Part shown: one piece after another, positions 17,301 through 22,618 of the stretch
Numbering within the stretch: position 1 is the stretch's first letter
Layout of the letters: the number at the start of each line of letters is the position of its first letter
Assembly (NCBI RefSeq): GCF_934636505.1
Contig: NZ_CAKUAL010000020.1
Coordinates: 1 to 29,789, forward strand
Origin: an uncultured Ellagibacter sp.
GTDB lineage: Bacteria; Actinomycetota; Coriobacteriia; Coriobacteriales; Eggerthellaceae
Reading direction: 5' to 3'
Length of the DNA stretch: 29,789 nucleotides
Notes under the pieces: model-generated
Told to the model about the DNA's origin: nothing
Database searches by the model: none
What the model saw: the letters and a program-made list of their open reading frames with translations, nothing else
Program-made: the position numbers and the translations under genes

Positions 17301-18133
17301 GGGTCGGAATAATGCTTAGCGTAACTTGAGAGCATGTCGAGCGGGACGGCGATAGACCCAAAATGCGACAGACTCGGGAGTTTCTCGATTTCGGATTCGA
17401 GAAAGATGTAATCGGCCTCGGTTGACTGCCAAGAGAGATAGTAGTATTCGAACTTCTCTTCGGGTGAGGCCTTGAGTATTCTGTCGCGTAGGTTGTCGAA
17501 GATGATGTCGTACACTTGGAAGCTGCAATCGAGCCCATTCGAGTGCATTTTTGCTTCAAGCTGCTTGATCTCGTCGAGCCGCCCCTCATCTTTTGAGTAG
17601 TCAGAAGGGAGGATGATAGACTCAATGTACTCAGGCGGTATGGGTCCAGGTATGAGCACCTCAGCTTGAGGGTCGGTCGTCCACTCGTCCTTGAGCCCTA
17701 TGGGGCGCTGCCCAGAGAATAGCTGCTCGACATTGCAACTCATCGCCCTGTTGGCAGCCGCGTTCGTGTTGGAGAATGAGTAACGTTGCCGATCGCCATC
17801 GCCCGTATATGCAAGAAGGACTTCCAGTCGTATCGCCAATACGACGTAATACCTCTCTGGATAAGTCTTTCTGATCTTGTAGAAGAACTTAATGTTCGGA
17901 TGAGTGATGGAAAGGTTCACATGGTCAGAGCCGTCTAGGCGCAGCTGGTCGTTTGCTAGATACGTGACACCTTCTTCGTCCAGTGTTCGTCGGGGAATCA
18001 GCCCTTTTTCCAAAATGCCTTCTAGGTTGTCGAGCGATGTGAAATGCACGAAGCGGGATACTCCGCGTTCGCGCAGATACTCAAGGGCGGATTCCGCCTC
18101 TAATTGTCCACGACTCTTCTTCAATAATACCAA
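14321..18133 (-). CDS. DarT ADP-ribosyltransferase-RecQ helicase fusion
   Basis: Residues 1-175 of this 1270-residue protein resemble DarT, which transfers ADP-ribose from NAD onto single-stranded DNA. Motifs are RFVHFTSL with H30, QLRLDG with R65, NAAANRAM (124-131) and the catalytic-glutamate motif DPQAEVLIPG (E158). Residues 480-860 are a RecQ-like SF2 helicase: FREGQ (Q497), Walker A LPTGSGKS (514-521), DEAH (616-619), TGTAS and QEVGRAARD (846-854). The cysteine cluster of the RecQ zinc region is not seen. Residues 176-475 and about 900-1270 are unrecognised. I infer a DNA-modifying toxin guided or powered by a helicase, countered by the nearby NADAR protein. The start is TTG (18133 or 18124), with a weak ribosome binding site. 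Composition is lower GC than flanking genes, suggesting transfer. Confidence 0.88.
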   Translation of the reverse strand: MVLLKKSRGQLEAESALEYLRERGVSRFVHFTSLDNLEGILEKGLIPRRTLDEEGVTYLANDQLRLDGSDHVNLSITHPNIKFFYKIRKTYPERYYVVLAIRLEVLLAYTGDGDRQRYSFSNTNAAANRAMSCNVEQLFSGQRPIGLKDEWTTDPQAEVLIPGPIPPEYIESIILPSDYSKDEGRLDEIKQLEAKMHSNGLDCSFQVYDIIFDNLRDRILKASPEEKFEYYYLSWQSTEADYIFLESEIEKLPSLSHFGSIAVPLDMLSSYAKHYSDPDNGIEWTLEFHKPTKHLDRSNEEITALAVIEKVLNRSSVGTLSGSLEEYFYNAVFRSDDSRLNDSSWVNTYVDCVSQAHQVQCSLVELAKHQRIGRNAKIGFVRNGSEDNNFAIVSRAAIDDLVDLSQTVSELYGCESPFKGVIFANAEDSPDFVINYAAEGDLERYQEAHLSAFMRSTAPCYYDPIQVQATVPTHPTPSIMRFLLNYIFRFEDFREGQYPALARALNREDTIVLLPTGSGKSVIFQLLALVTPGTAFIVSPITSLIDDQVQNLETRGIDRVVGLTGKTKDKRAVERRLATGQYLMCYVSPERFQIQSFISSVRNYASENLVSVVAIDEAHCVSEWGHDFRTSYLGLARNCREICRTGDAVPPLLALTGTASTSVLIDMKNDLGITSPGSIIKPETFDRSELHYRVFAANSEDKLTMLDEIMQEWLPNDLGVTPETLYAHTGDLNTMGGIVFCQNANGSYGLMNSEGALQSRHPGVWDHLNDEYPGECSYYCGTKPKRLSNISEDGWAKDKAEQALKFKENESSIMVATKAFGMGIDKPNVRWVIHFGMPSSLESYYQEVGRAARDKKDAYAYLILSDDYPELNDDMLDPTESDLARLRKLEDAKEQFKGDDVSRCLYFHKSTFSGVGEELDVARRVFEMCGRDNYYDKRWHVPFKNARNENSPDSKNVLERAIYRLTLLGVFKGYTVEYTGFNEGEFLIEPVMANGPELREIVAKNYLEYIKSYQSDSAFLQQSRRSLGRAVSGIEDDREYILHVLSHLLTNFTYKVIEEGRRRAIMTMLDASRKAAQFEYLDEAEAYLREQIVGYLSTGGSDDEEAGLASILYDATDVGKLLRVIDHAISSQEEKATLQQALRLLEDYPQHYGFYFIAAAIQAREQDAASSARSVRSMVHFGTEYYGLSAEQCALNFMRFLGWSSAEPIGIEIKDKLLIELSGTAGVSYGALLGKLPRADAQTISNLDSLERLMESIDKELRWMTTSTKR

Positions 18134-18190
18134 CCTGTGTGACGCCTTGACCTATCTAATTCCCATTGTATCAGCCGCATAGAGGCAGTT

Positions 18191-19228
18191 CTATGAGTCG
18201 TGCTCGCCAATCTTTCTGTTGATGTCCTCCGATTGGTCGATAGCCGAGTTAACTCCATCGTGATTCACCCTAACAGCGGATCCGTCTCCGTCGTCGTCGA
18301 TTACCAGGTTCACGCCGCACATCTTGTAGAGGAGCCCAACTAGAAGAACCATGTTCTGAAATAGGAGTTTATCCTTGTCGGTGAAGAGCTTCCAGTCTGT
18401 CTTCCCCTCATCGTTTACGATCGTACTTACTTGGCGAAGTAAATCTTCGTAGCTACCTTTGACCACCTTGATAGAGTTCGAGTATTTGATAGCAGCGAGA
18501 CGTATATCTGAGAGAAGGTCGCATGCTTCGTTGATCTCCTTCTCTTCCTCATCGACCTGTCTGCTGAGCTCTTCTGTGCTCTCGTTGAGCTTGTGGCCCA
18601 TGAAGTCTATGACCGCACCTGCGACAAGCACCGCGGCTCCTGCCGTTGCCATTCCAAGCACTGCGCTGCCGACGGCCATTCCGCCGCCTCCGGCGGCAAG
18701 CGAGCCGCCGCCCAGCCAAGCTAGAATTGCATTTGTCACCGCCACTCCGTTAAGGCTTGCGATGTCAGTTCCGGTTGAGGCGGTTCCGAGTGCTCCGATA
18801 ATAGTGGTCGTCGCGCCAGCAGCAGCGATGCCTCCAGCGGTGCCCACTGCCGCACCGGCAATTCCGCCCAACGCGGCCTTCGCCCCGACGGCAACCTCGC
18901 GAAGGTCCTCCTGGCTGAATTCGGGGATATCCAACTTGGCCTGATTCAGATCGTCGAAAGTCGGGACGTTCTGCAACTTGGTGACGATATCCACGAAGGG
19001 GCCGAAGCTTTCCAGCGCCCCAAGTTCAAGCTTGCCAAGATCATTCATGGCCGTTTCGGCGAGGTATCGGCAGTCCTTGGGCATCACAAGGTTGTCCTCG
19101 TGCCGCTTTTTGGCACTGTCCTCCTTGTCGTGAGCGCTGACTATCTTGGTGCCGCCATGCACGCCTGCTGCGGCTCCGGTGGCCCCAACAACGGCAGCGA
19201 TCGCCATTACAACTACTAGTATCGGCAT
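18191..19228 (-). CDS. glycine-rich membrane protein, unknown
   Basis: This 345-residue protein has an N-terminal hydrophobic helix (about residues 1-20), a helical polar section and a long alanine- and glycine-rich hydrophobic core (about 115-215) with glycine-zipper-like spacing. A charged coiled segment and a C-terminal helical domain follow. This layout could insert into or span the membrane, but I recognise no family. I start it at the ATG at 19228 because AGGAG lies just upstream; a longer frame begins at 19300 without such a site. It precedes the DarT-helicase gene by 57 bases on the same strand and could belong to its operon or be a separate two-gene unit with the small frame-disrupted gene upstream. 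A membrane-acting effector or sensor is conceivable but unproven. Confidence 0.7.
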   Translation of the reverse strand: MPILVVVMAIAAVVGATGAAAGVHGGTKIVSAHDKEDSAKKRHEDNLVMPKDCRYLAETAMNDLGKLELGALESFGPFVDIVTKLQNVPTFDDLNQAKLDIPEFSQEDLREVAVGAKAALGGIAGAAVGTAGGIAAAGATTTIIGALGTASTGTDIASLNGVAVTNAILAWLGGGSLAAGGGGMAVGSAVLGMATAGAAVLVAGAVIDFMGHKLNESTEELSRQVDEEEKEINEACDLLSDIRLAAIKYSNSIKVVKGSYEDLLRQVSTIVNDEGKTDWKLFTDKDKLLFQNMVLLVGLLYKMCGVNLVIDDDGDGSAVRVNHDGVNSAIDQSEDINRKIGEHDS

Positions 19229-19236
19229 GGTTGCTC

Positions 19237-19510
19237 CTATGGTTCGAAGTGAAGTGATTTGGCTGGGTCGGACATATGCTTGTCGAACGAGCCGCTCCAT
19301 GGGAGCCTGCCGCCGCAGACTTGCTCATAAAGTGCCAGCAGCTCCAAATTCAAGGCTTCTTGGCTATCGGCTTTCGAAATCTCTTCGGCGATGCTCAGTC
19401 TCCTTCTTTGCTTGCTGCCATTCAGCAATTTGCTTGTTTCTTGCGGCTATAGCACTATCAGTAAAGCGGTAGTCGGTGATTATGGGGCAGGGTCGGATGA
19501 TTTGCCTCAT
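19237..19510 (-). pseudogene. small gene split by a +1 frame change
   Basis: Two adjacent minus-strand frames look like halves of one small protein. The upstream half (from an ATG at 19510, MRQIIRPCP onwards) is helical and charged and runs into a stop near 19364. The downstream half, in the +1 frame, carries a convincing protein-like segment (EALNLELLALYEQVCGGR, then FDKHMSDP) and ends 8 bases before the membrane protein start. The downstream half has no ATG or ribosome binding site of its own, only a TTG. It may be a real frameshift, a sequencing error, or, less likely, programmed frameshifting. The gene seems co-transcribed with the membrane protein. I do not recognise its family. Confidence 0.45.
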
Positions 19511-19620
19511 TGCTATAGGAATGCATCTCCCCGTTTGCGGCGGCATTACGAATTGGGCTCACTAAGGGTCGCTCCGGAGCGCTTGGCCACCTCATTTCGA
19601 CCCCTTCTGAAGCAATGAGG

Positions 19621-19787
19621 CAAGTTCGTGGTCAACTGGACGAGTTGTGCGACGTTTTTTCGCCCGATTCTCCCCTTCATGATGGCTTGGGACATCCTTC
19701 GAAAACAAAGCCCCAGGTCAACTTAAAGCAAGTTTGATTATTCTCAGAAATGACAGCGCACAACTCGCTCAGTTGGCCACGAACTCG
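19621..19787. repeat. intergenic element with 31-bp inverted termini
   Basis: Arms at 19621-19651 and 19757-19787 are reverse complements over 31 bases with four mismatches, and they enclose about 105 bases of AT-richer sequence. The core is AGTTGGCCACGAACTCG or its complement. A related copy of that core occurs at 28811-28829. The size and spacing match the element at 1531-1694, although the sequence differs. The 19511-19829 gap otherwise holds no gene I can support. Confidence 0.55.
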
Positions 19788-19829
19788 GGGTTGTGCTCCC
19801 TGGAGCCGGCAGTGCCCCTTTACGCTCCC

Positions 19830-21116
19830 CTACGCGTCTTCCCCGCCTTCGATTTCGCGAACGCCCAGCTCGCGCAAGTAGGGTTGTCCCTCGCGGTCCT
19901 CGAAGACGTTGGCGCTCTCGGCGAAAACCGCCCCGGGGCATGCCTTGCGCGCCTTCACCAGGCAATCGAGCGGAATGGCAATCGAAGGCACCTTATCATC
20001 CCAATCCTGTGGCACGCGACTTGCCCGCGCCCACGCACGGACCGCCTTCGCGCCCTTGCCGAAAGCCTTTGCGCACTTCAGAAGCTTATCCCCCTCATCG
20101 AGGGAAAGCCAGGGATACGCGGCCTGCAAATCGGCATCCTCCAGAAACGCCTTGTTTTGCTGGAAGATCTGCCCCGTGTTCTTGTTGTCCGAGCTGCAAT
20201 AATGCACCCCCAGCTCAAGCTTCTGCTCGTCGGCGTACTCGAGCAGCGCCAGCGCCTCGGCTTCGCTGCCCGCAACGGGAACGCCGCCGCCGTACCAATA
20301 ATCGTACAAGTAATTGAACGGGTGCTTGCGCAGCTCGAAACCGCGCGCGCGGAACTCTTCCGCGTTGCAGAGGGGGAAACAGAACTCGAGCAGGTTGATC
20401 CCTCGCACGCCCATCTCATCGAGGCGCGTGAGAAGCGGCTTCATCGAGGCGAGCGTGCCGGGAATCACCGGCATCTCAACCATGACGTGCGGCAACGAGG
20501 ACACAGCAGCCACCATGCGCTCGAACACGGGAGCATCGGCGCTCGCGACATCTTCGGGCTTCACGCTGAAGCGGATCTCGTCGAGCCCCGCCTGCGCGAG
20601 CCGCTCCAAACACACGTCGTCAAGCAGGTCGCCACACGTGTATAAGCGCACGTGGGCGGCGGGATACAGCTCGCGCGCCCGCTCGATGAAGGCCACGACC
20701 TGCTCCTTGTGCAGCAAAGGCTCGCCACCCGTGATAGCAAGGCAGTCGAATTGAGCGCCCGCATCGTGTGCGGCGTTGAGCTCGGACACGATATCGCGGC
20801 GGTGGGAAAGGAAATACTCGTAGTGATCTTGGTTGGGATTGAAGCAGAAGTAGCAATGGCGCGTGCAACGCAGGTCAATGAAAAACGTTGCCGTGCGCTC
20901 GCCGGTGCGGCATGCCAAGCACGCAGGCGATACCCATCCGCGCCACAGGGAGCCGCCCCCGTTCTCGCAATGGCAGCCGCAGGCGCGGGCCACCTGTGCG
21001 CGACGCTCTCGGGAACAGGATTCCGAAGCCTCGAAGGGAACGCCGAAAGCGGCGACCGCTTCCTCATAATCGCGTTCTACCTGGTTAAATGCTTTCGCGT
21101 ATTCCCGAACATCCAT
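19830..21116 (-). CDS. radical SAM protein of the dms cluster
   Basis: This 428-residue cytoplasmic protein has the radical SAM signature CTRHCYFC (C84, C88, C91), which holds a [4Fe-4S] cluster for S-adenosylmethionine cleavage, and the GGEP motif (130-133). It also has an unusual N-terminal cysteine group (C46, C48, C50, C66, C69) that might bind a further iron-sulfur cluster or metal. A short GAGGEDA tail ends it. The substrate is unknown. It follows the TorD gene by 8 bases, so it is probably part of the molybdoenzyme operon, perhaps in maturation or cofactor handling. I start at the ATG at 21116 rather than 21152 because an AGGGA site precedes it and the longer start would run into the TorD gene. 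Confidence 0.82.
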   Translation of the reverse strand: MDVREYAKAFNQVERDYEEAVAAFGVPFEASESCSRERRAQVARACGCHCENGGGSLWRGWVSPACLACRTGERTATFFIDLRCTRHCYFCFNPNQDHYEYFLSHRRDIVSELNAAHDAGAQFDCLAITGGEPLLHKEQVVAFIERARELYPAAHVRLYTCGDLLDDVCLERLAQAGLDEIRFSVKPEDVASADAPVFERMVAAVSSLPHVMVEMPVIPGTLASMKPLLTRLDEMGVRGINLLEFCFPLCNAEEFRARGFELRKHPFNYLYDYWYGGGVPVAGSEAEALALLEYADEQKLELGVHYCSSDNKNTGQIFQQNKAFLEDADLQAAYPWLSLDEGDKLLKCAKAFGKGAKAVRAWARASRVPQDWDDKVPSIAIPLDCLVKARKACPGAVFAESANVFEDREGQPYLRELGVREIEGGEDA

Positions 21117-21124
21117 CGCAATCC

Positions 21125-21886
21125 CTATTCGCCAATATGTCCCATCAGCCAATCGAGCTGCACGCTATCGACATGGGCAACCATGACGATGCTCTGCGCA
21201 AATGCGGCATACAGTCCGCGCGCGTCCTGTTCGATCACTTTTTGAGCGAACGCGTTGACCCACGTGAGCACATGCGCTTCCAAAAACGCCTTGGAATCCC
21301 GCAGCGCCTTCTGGCATTCGGAATCGCGCCCGTCGGCATACGCTTCGTACGCGCGAGACCCCATGCAGCTCAGATATCCCAGCATAGCCGCAATGTGGTC
21401 ATCGGGGAACTGCTTTTCAGCTTGAAGTTTCAAACCGGCAGCATGATACGCCGCGCGAACGTCGAGCGTGCTGCACTGAAACAGCGTCTGCTCGGTGCCC
21501 ACATACGGCGACTCCCACATATGAACGTAGCAGTCCCCGGGAATCTGGAAGAGCTTCGCATAATCGCCCTTCATCTCGGACGCAAGTGCTGCCACGGTAT
21601 CCGAAGGCAGGTCCCTGCGCTCGTCATAGCACGTCAGAACCTCCCTCGCACAATCGTCGAGCGAGCGGTTCATCTTAGCGAGAGCGCACCCGCCGTCAAC
21701 GGACAGGTCCCCATCAGAGATCACGGCAGCCTCGCAGGCGAACATCTCGCGAGCCTGCGCACCGAAGAGCTTCGCGACGAAGTCGGGCGAGCAGTTACCG
21801 CCGAAGACCGCATGAAGCAGATCGTAGAGGTACGCGCGGCGGGCAAGATCCATACCGATGCGGCTTTCGAGTTGTTGATCAGGCAT
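21125..21886 (-). CDS. TorD/DmsD-family chaperone
   Basis: This 253-residue, all-helical cytoplasmic protein matches the TorD family, which binds molybdoenzyme Tat signal peptides and holds the apoenzyme until cofactor insertion. Family traits are LYDLLHAVFGG near the start, DYAKLFQIPG and WESPYVG in the middle, and FLEAHVLTWVNAFAQKV near the C-terminus. It is likely the dedicated chaperone for the Tat-signalled catalytic subunit encoded upstream. An AAAGGAG site precedes the ATG. A terminator hairpin lies between it and dmsB, so its expression may depend on partial readthrough or a separate promoter. Confidence 0.88.
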   Translation of the reverse strand: MPDQQLESRIGMDLARRAYLYDLLHAVFGGNCSPDFVAKLFGAQAREMFACEAAVISDGDLSVDGGCALAKMNRSLDDCAREVLTCYDERRDLPSDTVAALASEMKGDYAKLFQIPGDCYVHMWESPYVGTEQTLFQCSTLDVRAAYHAAGLKLQAEKQFPDDHIAAMLGYLSCMGSRAYEAYADGRDSECQKALRDSKAFLEAHVLTWVNAFAQKVIEQDARGLYAAFAQSIVMVAHVDSVQLDWLMGHIGE

Positions 21887-21974
21887 AACGCCGCTCCTTT
21901 CAAGGGAAGGCCGTCCCTCCTCGCCGCAGCGAGAACACGGGCAGCCAACTGTTCCAGTGAATACTACACGACAA

Positions 21975-22010
21975 GAAAACGCCGCGCCACAAGCGAGATG
22001 CGGCGCGGCG
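21975..22010 (-). terminator. terminator after dmsB
   Basis: On the minus strand, CGCCGCGCC (22010-22002) pairs perfectly with GGCGCGGCG (21988-21980), and a GTTTTCTTG tail follows. It lies 19 bases after the dmsB stop, between the structural genes and the TorD gene, and may lower expression of the chaperone and radical SAM genes relative to the enzyme subunits. Confidence 0.7.
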
Positions 22011-22029
22011 AAAAACGAAACCTCGGGTT

Positions 22030-22608
22030 CTACCAGGTCAACTCGACAGCAGAGCTATCGAACGCAAGATCTTTGGTCTTGACGAGGAGGTTCGGCTGGG
22101 TCAGATCGGGGCTCGGGAGCACCACGATGGTGCCCTTGTCCAGATCGTTGCCATACTTCTTGCGAAGCTCGTCAACATCGCCAGCGTCAAGCGCGCGGTT
22201 CGGGCAACCCGCAACGCAAGCGGGCTGGCCGCCGTCAGCGCGCAGGCCGTAGCAGCCGTCGCACTTGCCGGAAACTCCCTTCTCGGGGAAGTACTGCGGA
22301 TGGCCGTACGGGCAGCTCATCACGCACATACGGCAACCGATGCACTTGTTCTGGTCCTGAACGACAGTGCCATCTTCAGCCTTGCTGATCGCGCCCGTCG
22401 GGCAGTTTGCCAAGCAGATCGGGTTCTCGCAATGGTTGCAGCTGCCAGAGTAGCTGTACGACTTAACGTTGGGGAACGTGCCGACCGTGTAGCTCTTCAC
22501 ATTGCGATACAGGGTTCCGACCTCAAGACGATTCTTGTCTTTGCACGCCACTTGGCACGCGCGGCAGCCGATGCAACGCGTCATATCAAAGTAAAAACCA
22601 AAAGCCAT
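22030..22608 (-). CDS. dmsB: DmsB-like iron-sulfur electron-transfer subunit
   Basis: This 192-residue protein carries four [4Fe-4S] cysteine groups in the DmsB/PsrB pattern: C12/15/18/22, C57/60/65/69, C89/92/95/99 and C116/119/131/135. It passes electrons between a membrane quinol-oxidising anchor and the molybdopterin subunit. It has no signal peptide, so it is probably exported with the Tat-signalled catalytic subunit. A strong AAGGAGGG site sits before the ATG at 22608. The longer frame from 22626 would place that site inside the gene. It lies 10 bases after dmsA. Confidence 0.92.
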   Translation of the reverse strand: MAFGFYFDMTRCIGCRACQVACKDKNRLEVGTLYRNVKSYTVGTFPNVKSYSYSGSCNHCENPICLANCPTGAISKAEDGTVVQDQNKCIGCRMCVMSCPYGHPQYFPEKGVSGKCDGCYGLRADGGQPACVAGCPNRALDAGDVDELRKKYGNDLDKGTIVVLPSPDLTQPNLLVKTKDLAFDSSAVELTW

Positions 22609-22618
22609 GATTCCCTCC

